From Viridothelium virens (lineage: Eukaryota > Ascomycota > Dothideomycetes > Trypetheliales > Trypetheliaceae): a stretch of DNA of 64,000 nucleotides. This document shows positions 10,976-23,136 of this stretch, one piece after another. The stretch lies in the NCBI GenBank assembly GCA_010094025.1, contig ML991825.1, positions 62,001 to 126,000 on the forward strand, in the 5' to 3' direction. The position numbers and the translations under genes were made by a program. Positions within the stretch are counted from its first letter, which is position 1; each line of letters opens with the position of its first letter. The notes under the pieces were generated by a model. It was given only the letters and a program-made list of their open reading frames with translations, did not search any database and was not told the DNA's origin.

Positions 10976-13681
10976 GCATCGGGGGGTGTGGTCATGGGAA
11001 GCATGCCGAGATTGAGTGAGGGCTCTAGGGCGGCGGCGTGGCGCTCTTGTGATGTTTTTCTTTGATACCGTTTGGGCGGTTTCGCCCGTGTCAGGGAGGG
11101 CTCGTGATGATGGTCGAGCTGAACTTCCTGGTCTTATATATGGAAAAGGAAAGGTGCCGATTCGTTTGGAGCGGAAGAGCTGCGGTATCTTCCTTTTGTT
11201 TTTTTGGGGGCCCACAGGGCGGGTGACTTGCTCTTCCTAGAGTCTGAGGCTCGGAATCTAAAGCGTCCATTGTGCTCCACGAGCGACTTTTCTGTGTAGG
11301 AAAGCATGGAGTCGGGTGGCCTCGGGACTTTTGTGAGGGTCGTGTGGTACCTAGGCAGGTGCATATTTCAAATACAAGTGAGTTCCACCTGAACGTCCGG
11401 CTTCTCCTGTGACTTGGCAGACCTCTCTATTTGTGATATTTTACAAATGAGATCAAGATTGTGGGTCACAGATGGAGCAACATGTAAGGAGACTGACTTG
11501 CCTCCTTCCTTCTGCACTGTCACTTTTCTCCTACACTTCACATCTATATTGCTACATACATTCCTCCCTCAATTTCGCCTTGTTCAGATTTTTCTCGGTC
11601 ACCCAGCGCCACTCGGTGTCTGATTCCAGCACCGCTTACACTCGAAGCTACTGGTATCAGAAGATTTCATGAACTCCGCGGCGAAGCATCTGCGACTCTC
11701 ATCATCGCAACATGGAAATCGGAATCTAGCTAAACTTGGATGTTAGTAGGGTTGGGGTCGAATGGAGACTGCCTTGGAAGGACCCGCACCTATGCACGCT
11801 CGAAATCGATCATCATTGGCGGATCGGTCAAGAAGTGATGGTCAAAGTCACGAACCGCACAACTAGGTAGTGTCTCAACCTTGGGTATCTATCACGCCTA
11901 CCGCCACGGCGTCGATAGGGCAGCTCGTCATCTCCATTCAAGTACAGGAAGAACTTTATCCCTGAGAACAAGTGAACGGTCCCATCAGCTTCTCCAGGAA
12001 GACCACACTAAGGGACCCATATTTTGTCTCTCTGCACATCTTCAACTTGATCTCCAATATGAGCACTGCTCTTGACTTCGATCCATCATCCTGAATCTAT
12101 CTCGAACGGATCCTCGTAAGGCATTGTCCGATCGACTCTTACCCTTCTACCATCCACATCCAGCCAGACTCTGGTCTCCAGTATCAAAGAATGATACAGT
12201 TGTCACGAACAAGACCGTGAAGAGCGGCCCCTCACGGCGATCACTGCTTTGATCCTGGTGTTTGAGACATGCCTGGACTGATGTCGTGGAGCGGATACCT
12301 ACGTCTGCCACGACCCCAATCTAGGTAGGCCCAAACTCCAGGATCAATGCCACTATTTGATTACAGTTCATCACCTGCTGCAAAAGATGGAACGAAGTCC
12401 ATGCTCGAAAGTTACATAGAAGCTGAAGTGAGGGAACGTGTTCTCAATTTTCTGATTTGATGAACGGCATCAGGGTCTTCCACGAGAACAAGTCTTTGCA
12501 TGAAACACTGCCGCGATGAGTCGGAAAGTGATTAGGGAAAGGGGCGTTATAGAGGAAGGAGCGCCGATGTGGTCATGCGGTATTTGTTCGTTACGAAGGT
12601 ACCTCGGTGTATTATTCTATGACTCCATACCAAATTTGTTTACTATTATCCTGTCTCTCAACACTAATTTGTTAACATTCCTCGAGAATTCTATACTAAA
12701 TTCGTTGTGCGCGAATTATTTAGATGATAACGAGACTGACCCACCAACCTCCGTGGCTTGGTGAGACGGGGCGTGCCGTCCAACTGCATATTGCCTTGGC
12801 GCTTACGACTTGCCATACATGTCAGCCTAAAGTATTGGAAATTTGGCCCCAGCATATGTGCCACAATGAAGCCACATATAAGCATTTGCCGTTTCGGGCT
12901 CGATCTTGAGGATCTCTATTACGCCTGGCTACGATGCTCACTAGCATATTATACTTATGGTATAGGCAATCTGGAAGATCTTTGAGGCAGCCAGATGTGT
13001 AGTCGAACGCCACTTTAGCCAAGGATTGCCTATGAATGCACAGGATTCACAAAGGAGCTACGTTGTCCTAATGCGCTTACCATCCTGTGCAAGGCTATTT
13101 TGATAGCAACGATACAATAAGCAGCTTGCTGCTGTGGAGCTGATTAGATATGCTGTGTAATTTGATTGCTGATCTGTTGGCTTGCATAGTGCTGCCTGCT
13201 TCTTGGAAGGTTACATGCAGAATTGGTCCCGCAGCGTACATTGGTGTTTTTGCCCTAGCATCCTTCTGAAAATGACTATATGCAAATTTAAGCGCAAGTA
13301 TGGGTCTGAGCCGGATATAGCAATACTTTGAAGAAGGCGTTGGCTAGACCGGTTGGCCTTTGATAGGAAGGTGTCTCGACGAAGAAATAAGGTCTTTGGA
13401 ACAGAAATACTGATACCTCTATCGATGAAGACCACCTCTTCTTGGTACATCTCTCCGTATTATCTTCAGCAAGAGCTCTATTTCTCAAAGCCGCGTATGT
13501 GATCGGAAAGTTTTCGTTGGTGTGACCCCATGACAAAGTTTCATATCGACTTCTGTTCCGGTTAGGAGATGCAGGAAGTTGTAAGGTCACCAAGTCTTTA
13601 GACTTTTAACCCACCTCACCAGAGTAGTCCCTGTAGCCCATACGTCGTTGGTTGAATGAGAATATTCCAATGCACAGTATC
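10976..13681. other. 2.7 kb without a recognised gene
   Basis: The first 300 bp are probably lrg1 3'UTR. The stretch 12,600-13,050 is AT-richer than the rest. Reading frames are all under about 100 codons, overlap on both strands and show no motif I know. I could not detect terminal repeats or a transposon domain. It may hold decayed repeats, but nothing here can be named. Confidence 0.5.
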
Positions 13682-15286
13682 TTACAGTTCTTCTGCGTAG
13701 GTTTCCTCTGTGCCCTCGTCTGCTTCATCGTCATCATTGTCTTCGTCCCTCTTTCCATCCACGATATCATCGTCCTCATTGTCAATGACACCCCTCAACT
13801 CTCGACCCCTCGGGGTGTCGACCAAATCCAGCTTCCACCCCTTCCCCTTCGCCAGCTTTTGTAGCTGCTTCTTCAGCCCCTCTAACTCATTGGAACTCAT
13901 CATATTAAGTTTTCTTAAAGCCTTCTCGTCTATCGTCTTCCCGTCGCTCGAAGCCAGTGTATCGAGATACGTTTCTTTCCCCCCTCCGACAAGGACACTC
14001 TTCTCAATGACTTTGTCCTCGGTCCCAACATCCTTCTTCGCTCCTACCTCAACACCGCCGATGATAGGACGCACCGGGTCATCTTTCTGCTCTCCTACAG
14101 TAAGAAGCCCCTCGGCTTCGCGTGTCTTGCGTTCTTTCCATGCATCTACTTCGTCGTGCCGCAATATCTCCTTGCATGCAATCGTATTGGCCTTGGTATC
14201 TTGGGGTGGGAGGAAGGCGACGTCGTTGCAAAGCCGAGGAGTATGGACTACCATGAGGTAGGAACAGATGGCAATCTCTTTGATCAAGCCAATCTTATCG
14301 GCCGAATTGGGATTGCAGTGGAACTGTATGCCCTTTTTGTCAGCTTCAATTCATGCCTACGATGTGGATCTGGAAATCCTCACCTGCACCTCTATCTTGC
14401 GGTCTTTCCCCGTAAGGTCACAGGTCGACCCTCCGCTTAGCTTCTGGACCAAGTACTTAACCTCGCCTTTTGTCTCCAATCTAGCCAACCCCGTCTCCGT
14501 ATCTGTTTTCCCCTCATCCTTCACCTCGCCCTTCTCTTCCCCTTCATCCACAGTCAATCTCTCCCTCTTTCCTCCCGCCTTGTTCCCACTCCCAGCATAC
14601 ATGCCCAACTCAAATCCAGGCACCGTTGGATCCTCGACTGGCGGAAACAGCGGGACACCACGCGCCGGCGGTAGCGGATGAAATTGGCGCACCCCGACAT
14701 TGTAACAGAAGCTGTAACTCCACCATCCAGACATGAAATACAGACAATTATCCTTCATGCCATTCAGTAGCTCCCAGCCACGATCGCTCGCGCGCGCAAG
14801 CTCCTTCTCCAGCTCATCGGCGCTCGCCGTGCTATTGTTGGAAGAGGCATCGAAGTCGGCGACCGAGGGGATGCTGCAGAGGTAGCGCCGAGAGTCGAGA
14901 ACCATGAGCTCGTAGGTGAGGACATTGTCGTCAAATGCGGAGTCGGCGTGGTCCTCATGGTTGAGGATGGGGAGTTGCGAAATCTCGTCGGTAGGTACGG
15001 GGTCAGTAGTGGAGGATGCAGTGTCGGTGGCGGCAGAGGCAGCTTTACGGGAGCTCACGCTGGACGCCCAGGCGAGACGGGAGGATGCCAAGGAGTCTAG
15101 AATGAATGTATCAGAGAAGACGACATCATACTGGGTGAACGTTAGTGATTACGATCTGCTGCTTCTGCGGGTCGATTATTGCGCGCGTACCTGAGGATGG
15201 GCTAAGAGATCATCATGAACGCTAAAGGAATGAGGGCTAGCAACTGCGACGCGCAAGACGGCCGGAAGAGCCCAGAAACTCTTCAT
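13682..15286 (-). CDS. yos9: ER lectin Yos9 / OS-9 homologue
   Basis: Three exons: 15286..15191, 15130..14384 and 14323..13682, with two 60-nt introns; 494 residues. Exon 1 encodes a signal peptide (MKSFWALPAVLRVAVA) and the conserved FSVHDDLLAHPQ start of mature Yos9. Exon 2 carries the first half of the mannose-6-phosphate-receptor-homology domain (CLYFMSGWWSYSFCYN, then VRQFHPL). The half ending KIEVQ is spliced to FHCNPNSADKIGLIKE and ICSYLMVVHTPRLC. Yos9 recognises trimmed high-mannose glycans on misfolded ER proteins and hands them to the Hrd1 ubiquitin ligase (ERAD). The C-terminus is acidic and ends YAEEL rather than HDEL; whether that works as an ER-retention signal is unknown. Divergent from jac1, with 219 bp between starts. 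Confidence 0.93.
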
Positions 15287-15505
15287 AATTGCATCGCGGG
15301 AGGGACAATTAAAGCAGTGGTGCTGGTTCAAGACAGCTGGCCAAGCGGAAGAGCTGCAGCGGGCGGAATGCTTCCGGAAGCCGCGATTAGAGTAATATGA
15401 CCTCAGCAGGAAAATATCAACCGGTGCAACGGTCCTTCGCCATTGTATACTGACCCTTCCACTTCGTAACACTCAACCGCCCACACTCTCCTCATCCATT
15501 TGACC
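15287..15505. promoter_or_regulatory. Bidirectional promoter of yos9 and jac1
   Basis: Only 219 bp separate the two start codons, so both 5' leaders and both core promoters must fit here. No specific factor site was recognised. Confidence 0.6.
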
Positions 15506-16273
15506 ATGCCCGGAATATCCACCAAAACCCTGCGGCATCTCCGTGCCCTCATCGCAACACCCGCACCCACCTCATCGCCACTCTCATCCGAATCCCGCCG
15601 CATCTGCCCCCAATCCCTCCGCAGCTCAGCCCAGCGCAAACCACAAACGCCTCCATATCCTCCTCTCCGCACATTCACCTCCTCCTCAGCACGACCGCAA
15701 TCCCAGCCCCCACCCTCCTCCCCCCCACCAAACTACTACGACCTCTTCCGGACGACCTTCCCGTCCGGCGCTCCCCCCTCCAGCCCCTTCACCACCGACG
15801 TACGCCAACTCCGTCGCGAATTCCTCCAACTGCAAGCGCGCGCGCACCCCGACCTGCACTCAGGCGCCGACAAGTCGCGGGCGGAGGCGACATCGGCGTA
15901 CATCAACGAGGCGTACAAGACGCTGCGGGAGCCGCTTTTGCGGGCGCAGTATCTGCTGCGGCTGCGGGGGGTGGAGGTGGCGAACGACGAGACGGCGAAG
16001 GTGGGGGACGACGACGCGGAGTTGTTGATGCGCGTGCTGGAGTTGAGGGAGGGGGTGGAGGCGGCGGAGAGTGAGGAGGAGGTGGAGGCGATGCGTGGGG
16101 AGAATGAGGAGAGGATTAGGGAGAGTGAGAGGGTGTTGGCCGGGTGTTTTGCTGAGGAGGGGAGGCTGGAGGAGGCGAGGAGGGAGGCGGTGAGGTTGAG
16201 GTATTGGGTTAATGTGAGGGAGAGTTTGGATGCGTGGGAGAAGGGGAAGGAGGTCCCGCCTTTGGTGCATTGA
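15506..16273 (+). CDS. jac1: Mitochondrial J-protein co-chaperone Jac1/HscB
   Basis: Single exon, 255 residues. The N-terminus is Arg/Ser/Pro-rich with no acidic residues for about 25 positions, as in a mitochondrial presequence. The J domain starts at YYDLFRTTFP and contains the HPD motif (RAHPDLHSG), then INEAYKTLREPLLRAQYLL. The HscB C-terminal helical domain follows (DAELLMRVLELRE to RLRYWVNVRESL). Jac1 brings the scaffold Isu1 to the Hsp70 Ssq1 for Fe-S cluster transfer. I start at ATG 15506. The coding strand switches sharply from C-rich (to about 15,840) to G-rich (from about 15,880). The 3' end faces tpc1 across 223 bp. Confidence 0.92.
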   Translation: MPGISTKTLRHLRALIATPAPTSSPLSSESRRICPQSLRSSAQRKPQTPPYPPLRTFTSSSARPQSQPPPSSPPPNYYDLFRTTFPSGAPPSSPFTTDVRQLRREFLQLQARAHPDLHSGADKSRAEATSAYINEAYKTLREPLLRAQYLLRLRGVEVANDETAKVGDDDAELLMRVLELREGVEAAESEEEVEAMRGENEERIRESERVLAGCFAEEGRLEEARREAVRLRYWVNVRESLDAWEKGKEVPPLVH

Positions 16274-16496
16274 TGGGGAAAATGGGAGTGGACTTGGTCA
16301 TAGAATTGTGGATGGGGGCTAACGAGCTGAAAGTTATGTACGATTATTGCTTGTGGAAAGACGTATCCCAATGGATCTATACTGCTAGGAATATAGAGAC
16401 TTCATGCTTTTATTAGGGAAAGAGATCACCAAATTCACGCGCTCTAGACCAGGATGCCAATTGGCGGGAAAGCCGTGTTGGTGCGTTCAAAATCCG

Positions 16497-17568
16497 TTAT
16501 TCTTCTTCAATAGTGGTTTCAAGAGTCTTCATCACGTTGAGTGCCCTTTCATATGTCCACATCGTAACTGCGCTCGTTGGTGCTGCCTTCAATAGGCTCA
16601 CAGTCAACCCCCGATATAACCCTCTTCTGCCTTCCCTCTGTATAATAGCTCTGAGAGTACTGGTAACACCACCTGCGTACTGAGGAATATTCCTATGCAC
16701 GTATCTTACTCTCGTGGGACCTTGGACCTGCAACCTCTTCCGAACCGTGTCCAAGGGGAACACCGCCGTCTTTGCAGCAACACTGGCAGCTATGCCAGCC
16801 GCGGCGTCTCTGGATCCGAATGGAAGATCCAGATGGCCGAGAGACAACCGCAGTGTCTCGTAGAATGTGAAGAATAAACCCATGTACGGCACTATCTGTC
16901 CCACACCAGCGCTCAGTCCCTGAAAAAATCCACGGAAACCCTCGTTGGCGGCAATTTCCCGGACTGAGAAAAGGAGACCGGAGTATACACGATCGACACC
17001 CTGTGCAGCAAAACGGGTGCGAAGGAGATCAAGAGGATAAGTACATGTCGTAGCCAGCGTACCTGAGGCTGCGCCAGAGACAAATGCTTCTGCTGTGTTC
17101 GGAAGACGATACGACGGTGGTAATTGATGGAGGAGCTGGGTGGTCGAACGATAGGTAGTAAACTGTATAGCACCATAGGCGATATAGAGGAGCTCCGCAG
17201 GAATGTTACCCTTCCAGAGAGCCTGTCTATACGTCAGTAAGATGGCAAGTAGTTCACCGCCGGCTTGTTACACGTACCGTGATACCTTCCTGACGTAGAA
17301 TGGCTTTCAAGGTGTTGAAAGTACCCTTGTATATTGGACCTTGGAGACCATGATGGCTCAAAGGATCAGAAAGAGAGTGGCTTTGAAGCTGTAAACGGAT
17401 TTTGATCACGTCCAGGGGAGCAACGCAGAATCTATGGCATGTCAGCAGTGTGAGGATATGTTGGTACGTGGAGATGCAGTACCTCGAAACCAGACCTGCA
17501 ATGGCGCCCGCAAGAACGACCTGAGATCTGGAGCCTTCATCCTTGAGCTGCTCCTCTCTCCGAGACAT
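16497..17568 (-). CDS. tpc1: Mitochondrial thiamine pyrophosphate carrier Tpc1
   Basis: Three exons: 17568..17483, 17431..17278 and 17222..16497, with introns of 51 and 55 nt; 321 residues, the normal length for a mitochondrial carrier. All three carrier repeats are present, each with its signature: [18 protein letters not shown] and PLDTVRKRL. The best resemblance is to Tpc1, which imports thiamine pyrophosphate into the matrix in exchange for nucleotides. Landmarks are [17 protein letters not shown] after intron 2 and the final [20 protein letters not shown]. The exact substrate is inferred from the family. The start is 156 bp from the divergent dioxygenase gene. Confidence 0.9.
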
Positions 17569-17724
17569 ACATGTAGTTGTTTGTTTTGAAGGGCAACTCG
17601 GAGAGTGCGGGTTCGTCGTGGTTTTGGTCGCAGCTCGGCCCCCGACGTCACACTGCGTGATACCAATGATACCTTACCTTGGATTTGTGCGACTCCAACT
17701 TCCCAACTCTTAGAATCCGGCGAT
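17569..17724. promoter_or_regulatory. Bidirectional promoter of tpc1 and the dioxygenase gene
   Basis: 156 bp between divergent ATGs of two genes whose products probably both act in mitochondria. Shared control is a plausible inference; I see no named motif. Confidence 0.55.
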
Positions 17725-19323
17725 ATGTCGCGGATGACAAAACCACTTCTGAGCGCTACCAGAGCTGCCAGTAAAAATGGGCGCCTTGTGCGAAGATCCG
17801 ATCAGGCGTTTGGCATTCAGGAGAGGGGAAGAACTCCACCAAATTCCTCAGGAAGCAGCTTCAGGACAAAAGCTGGTTACCGTGGAGGCTTAAGTGTTAT
17901 TAACGATGATCTTGCCCGGAACTCTTGTGTAGGCAGACGAGTTACTGGTTCATGTCGTTACAGTACAGCCGCACAATCAGGAGAGACTGAAGCTTTGGAC
18001 CGAGAGTATATCAAGGGGTTTCAAGGGAGGCAAAATAAATCCATTCCACCGAGCCCAATCGAGAGCAAGGAGGCGTCGATTGAGGCCCGACTTGAGCTAG
18101 TTGACCCTCTTCTTCTCCGTGATCAATGCCAATGCGAACTCTGTGTTGATCCATCTTCTCACCAAAAATTGTTTCAGACTTCAGACATCCCATCCGCTCT
18201 CAGACCTAGCAAAATCGTTGCAAGAGGCGAGAAGGTTGAATTGCTATGGGACAATGACGTCTTCGGCTACTCAGCAGATCATAAGACGCAGATCTCTTTG
18301 GATAAAATCGAAGATCTCTTTCGCGCGTCTCAGTCACCAAAGCAACTGGTGACTTGGGATAGGTCGGTGTTTAGAGAACGCCGTAGAAGTTGGAAGTGGT
18401 CAGAGACCCGAGGAAGTGGTGAGATGCTGTACGAAATGCTGAGGGAGTTGGATGATTATGGTCTCGTGTTTTTGGAGGCCATGCCGCAGCTCGAAGCTGA
18501 ACAAAGTATCAGTTCTACGTACGGTGTTGAACAGATTGGCAATGTGATAGGACCACTTCGTGACTCCTTGTATGGAAGAACATGGGATGTCAGAAGCGTA
18601 GCGAATGCGAAGAACATCGCGTATACCCATCAATATTTGGGGCTGCATATGGACCTCCTGTAAGTCCTTTTCCGAATCGAAATCGCTTTCTCCTTACTCT
18701 TTCCCAAAAAAAAAAACTCAGTCAATTGACCCTACGTCAGCTACATGACGAACCCACCAGACTTCCAAATTCTCCATTGTCTCCAAGCCCCAATAAAGGG
18801 AGGAGGTGAGTCAGTCTTCGTCGACTCTTTCCGCGCGGCAGAGACGATGCTGCAAGCCTCATCCAATCCTATAACTCATCCCTTATGCACGTATCCCATG
18901 CATTACCATTACCACCACGTCGATGCCCGCACCGAGCTCCAGAATAATCATTACTACCGCAACTCACATCCAGTCATCGAGCTTGACGAACACCAACACG
19001 TTATCAATGTGAACTGGAGTCCTCCGTTTCAAGCACCTCTTCAGCCCTATTCATTAGCCAATGATACCGTGTCTACAAGGCGAATGCGTGAGTGGCATCA
19101 AGCAGCCCAGGAATTCAGTCAAATCATCGAGAGACCGGATATGCAGTTTGAATACCTCCTCAAACCAGGAGAAGCGGTCATTTTCAACAATAGGCGGGCC
19201 CTCCACGCGCGAAAGGCATTCGATGTTTCGAAAGGACCGCGATGGCTGAAAGGCGCATATATCGACGGAGATTCGGTATGGAGTAAGCTGAGAGTGCTGC
19301 GAGAGTGGTCGAACGGAAAATAG
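17725..19323 (+). CDS. Gamma-butyrobetaine / trimethyllysine hydroxylase-like 2-oxoglutarate dioxygenase
   Basis: Two exons: 17725..18659 and 18741..19323, with an 81-nt intron holding an A-tract; 505 residues. The first about 90 residues are Arg/Ser-rich, consistent with a mitochondrial presequence. Next comes the small zinc-type N-terminal domain of this family (LLLRDQCQCELCVDPSS). The TauD-like catalytic domain follows. The intron interrupts the iron-binding HxD segment (GLHMDLL|YMTNPP), and the distal His is in NNRRALHARKAF with the 2-oxoglutarate Arg nearby. Family members hydroxylate gamma-butyrobetaine or trimethyllysine in carnitine synthesis; which one cannot be told from motifs. ATG 17725 was chosen because the frame upstream lies inside the tpc1 promoter. 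Confidence 0.87.
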
Positions 19324-19764
19324 GGACTGTGATTGGGAGGAAATGATCGAGGCTAACCATGCTAATGGAATCCCCTATGAAAACTCTAGAGTTGTCGAAC
19401 CTGCCACTTTGTAATCATGGCAATCCTATCACGAAGCCATGAAGTATGCATCAATGATCGAAATTAGTTCTCTATGTACTCTATTATACATCTGTGTGCA
19501 GAATCAGAGCTGAGGCTCCCTTGATGTCCCATTCCCTTTATGTGCAGCATGGATCAATCTTGAGCACAATTTTCCGTCCCAACGCCAATGCTAAGCCCTC
19601 AAGTCAAGGAACAAAGAAGTGCGACCTGCACCCGGGTATCACAACCCTCCAACCCAGCCGCCAGATCAAAGAAACAGACAGTCGTCCTCGCTTCGACTCT
19701 TAGGAATCCTCTGGCACCAACTCGCTATCCCCCAAACTCATCGCTAAATCCGCCTGGAGACCAA
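19324..19764. other. Intergenic between convergent dioxygenase and FHA-kinase genes
   Basis: 441 bp, probably made of two facing 3'UTRs. No gene or repeat seen. Confidence 0.6.
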
Positions 19765-19870
19765 CTATCGAATCTCCTGCAACACCTCAAACCTCGGTCC
19801 CCCCTCCGGTCTCTTCCCCGCCGCCTCCCCATGAAAGAACTCACACACAAACACCAGCCCCTCCTTCGGC

Positions 19871-19902
<32 letters not shown>

Positions 19903-22900
19903 TGTCGCCTCCACACCTCCCACACCTCCCACCCCACCCACCTTCCCCGGCGGCACCACCACAATCTCATCCCCCGAATACACACGCCCATACAGCGTGC
20001 CCGTCTCGCCCGTGCCCCGCTTCAAATGCACGCCATTGACCCAAATCCCCACGCGGCTCTCCGTGCTGACGATCGTGTGCAGCCCCTCCATCTTCACCCA
20101 GTCGTGGTGCGGATCGGCGGCGAGCGCGCCCTCGACCCCCTTCGCGTGGAACCACAGCAGGATGCCGCGCTTCGGGATGCGCGTGTCGCCGCGGTCGGGA
20201 TAGATGTGCGTGTTCGCTGGGTCGCGGCCCCAGGTGGTGAGGCGCGTGGAGAGCGGGAGGGTGAGTTGCGTGAAGGAGGTGGGAGTGGTGGTGAGTTTGC
20301 CGAGGCGAGGGGGTGGGCGGGCGAAGGCGGTGGAAGGGGGCGAGGTGGGGAGGGTGGAGGTGGGTGGTGGGATGCCGGTCGTGGGAGGACGTTGGGCTTT
20401 GGGAGTGCTGTCGGTGTTGGGGTCGTTCGGTTGGCCTGCTGGACTTCCGCTTTTGTTGGATGAGGTAGACTCGCGGTCTGCAGCTGCGCTGTCTCCGAAA
20501 CTGTCCATGATTCGTGGAAATGATGACGCGTGCGTAGCGAGATGAAGTGAACTACCGAAGGAATGATCGTCTGCTTGCCTTGTCTCTTCAAACACGTTCG
20601 CGTCGAGATTCTGCTGGTTGTCGAAGAACGAGGCGGAGAAAGGGATGCTGATCTGGCGATTAAATGGGGGAGGTCTTGGAGTAATTTCTTCCGTATGTGG
20701 ACTCTTGGTGTGGTTTGGAGTCGTCGAGTGTGAATAATGCTCAGGCGTCTTAGGCGTGGAGGGTTCTCCCGCAGCTGGTGAATTGGCTGAAGGTGGCGAC
20801 TCCATGTGTAAGTCACGCACGAGAGATTCCGCTCCTAGCAGGCTCCCAGCACCCCCAACCTTGAATTTCCGCATGCCTTCTTGCCCATTTCTTGATTGAA
20901 GGCCAGAAGGCAGCCAGAGCTCGTTTTCCATGGCCTCTTGTGTCCTGTCGTTTACAGCGTGAGAGGGTTCGTTAATGTCTGAGTTATCTGTCGTGGATCC
21001 CTCCTCGCGACTGAGGGCGAGTGCAACATTTGTACGGACATCAAGTGCATTCGAGTTCTGGAGAGCCGAATGGCCGATCTCACCAAAAAGCCTGGGCCCA
21101 TTGGCGGGGTCAGACGACGTCGGGGCGTTGTGAGAACTGGATTCACGGAGAATGCCTTCAGAATTGAGGGATACCTCAGGACTTGAATCTAGATCAGGCT
21201 TCTCACGAAATGCATACAAGTCATCTCTTGCCCGCTTTGATTGCCGTGGATCCAGGAAGTCGTCAAGATCATGGGAGCCAAAGCCGAACTCGCTTTCTTC
21301 AGCTTCAGGAACCTCAAAATGACGGACTTGATCGCGGATGCTCAACTGAGACATATCAGGCGCAGGTCCCGCTTGTTCACCTTCATCCTCTTCTTCAATG
21401 GCACCTAAACCCGCCTCTAGTTCCGGGGGAAGTACAGACCCATCGGCCAGCCATGGATGAGTTAGGCATTGTCGCTCAGAGGGTCGCTGGGAAGGATCTG
21501 TATTCAACATTTTGACTAAAAGGTCTATGCCAGCATCCGAGATTCCTTTGAATTTGAGCGGTGAGATGTCTAATCGGGTCTCCATGATCTTGTTAAACAT
21601 GGCAAGGCCAGTCTGATCAGCGACTCCTTCGAAAGGCGGTTGATTGCATAACGAAAACCATAGTACGGCAGCATAGGACCAAGTGTCGACTGACTGGCTG
21701 TAGGAATGCGCCTCTGCTTGCGGGCGTGCACCACGCCGACGCTTTCGGTCCATTACAGTTGCGTGATTACTGTAATGTGGAAAGACTTCTGGGGCACAAT
21801 ACAATAGAGTACCGCAAAATGTTTTGAGAAAAGTGTCGTTATTGTGGACAACTTTCGAGAGCCCAAAGTCCGAAAGCTTGACTTCGAAGGGATCTTCGCG
21901 GGAGAGTAGGATGTTATCAGGCTTAATGTCGCGATGTGTGATCTTCTGATCATGAAGATATGCTAGGGCACCCAATACCTGTCGGGACATCACTTGTCCT
22001 TGATCTTCCGTAAGTTCTCCATGATCCTGCAAATATCCTTGTAAATCACCACATGGGACAAATTCCATGATGATGTAAAGGTGGTTGTTGACATCATGAT
22101 AATTGACGTATTGGACAATGTTCGGATGTCGTACGGTTTGCATGATTTCCATTTCATTTTGGATTCGCTTGTCCAGCACGCCACGCTTCATGAATCTCCT
22201 TTTCTCCAGTTCTTTAGCAGCGAAAAATTTTCCATCCGTATTGGTGGCGAGCTTATACACATTAGCAAACGCACCTTTTCCCAAGTGGCCGACAACATTG
22301 TAGTCGTTACCACCGTCCCATTTCATGCCATATTGAGAGCGTGCGAGTGCGGGTTTGATCGAAGAGGCAGCTTGCAACGCGGCTTGTTCCTTTGAAACAC
22401 GATGCGGCTTGTCATGCGCATCAGCCACAGCCCGCTCCCCTCCAGCATGTTTAGCTTCAGCTTCCTGCTCGGCTAACTTCACACGGGTCATGAAACGCTG
22501 GAAGTTCTCGATGAACGGGTGTGATTGCTCGTCTCTAGGAGGAATTCGTACAAGGAATTTGATGCAATCCTCCTGCACTGGCGACAAAATTTGTATGATG
22601 GAATTGGCCTGGAGCATTCGTGTCGTCTGCCTTCCAATCCCTCGCTTTCGAAGATGGACATCGTCAACCAGTGTGCCATTTGTGGACGTGTCTTCAATCA
22701 TAAGTACGCCCGAATCGTTGACGTATATGCGAAAATGCAGATTGCTAATACGCCTCATGCTATCGACATGGAGAACAATGTCGCTGTTCAACGGATTGCG
22801 GCCAAAGGTGAAGCCCAAAGCAGGTTTCATGGTGTGGGAAGAGAGCCGCAAGGCAAGGTCCAGTGGCGCGTTGTGCTCATCGAGAATGAATGTTTCTTGT

Positions 22901-23136
22901 TCACTCGGAGAATCCAACTGGGAATCATCCACAAAGGCGTTATTCCTTGACTGGAGTACATGCTGCGGGGAGCGCTTATATGTTTCTGAGACAATTGCTA
23001 ATGCAGCTTGAGAGCATGGATGAAGTATGCATAGCACGTCTGCTGCATCTGCTTCATTGAGTCCGGACGTATTGTGACCTGCGCGGCGAGGATCGAAGAC
23101 GGCTTGCGTTGACGGTTGGGTGGCGTCATCGTCCAT
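19765..23136 (-). CDS. FHA-domain Ser/Thr kinase, Rad53/Cds1-like
   Basis: Single exon, 1123 residues. FHA1 is at about residues 95-195: GRNPLNSD, then SNLHFRI and TSTNGT, with the phosphothreonine-binding Arg, Ser and Asn in place. The kinase domain is at about 280-565: GKGAFANVY, AAKEL lysine, HRDIKPDN at 401, DFG at 423, CGTLLYCAPE. Ser/Asp-rich linkers follow. A second FHA-like region is near the C-terminus (WGRDPANTH, then IWVNGVHLKRG). FHA-kinase-FHA is the Rad53 plan: checkpoint kinases that act on DNA damage and replication stress. The second FHA is divergent and the linker is long, so Rad53-like is a family call, not a proven orthologue. Near the C-terminus a (GAC)n-type microsatellite (19873-19907) codes for a run of Thr. 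Convergent with the dioxygenase gene. Confidence 0.88.

Noticed and set aside
15736-16371. 211-codon frame antisense to jac1
   Set aside because: Shadow of the HscB domain; low complexity and no homology signal.
19588-20463. 291-codon + strand frame antisense to the FHA kinase
   Set aside because: Arg/His/Gly-rich shadow of the kinase's C-terminal coding region in a skew block.
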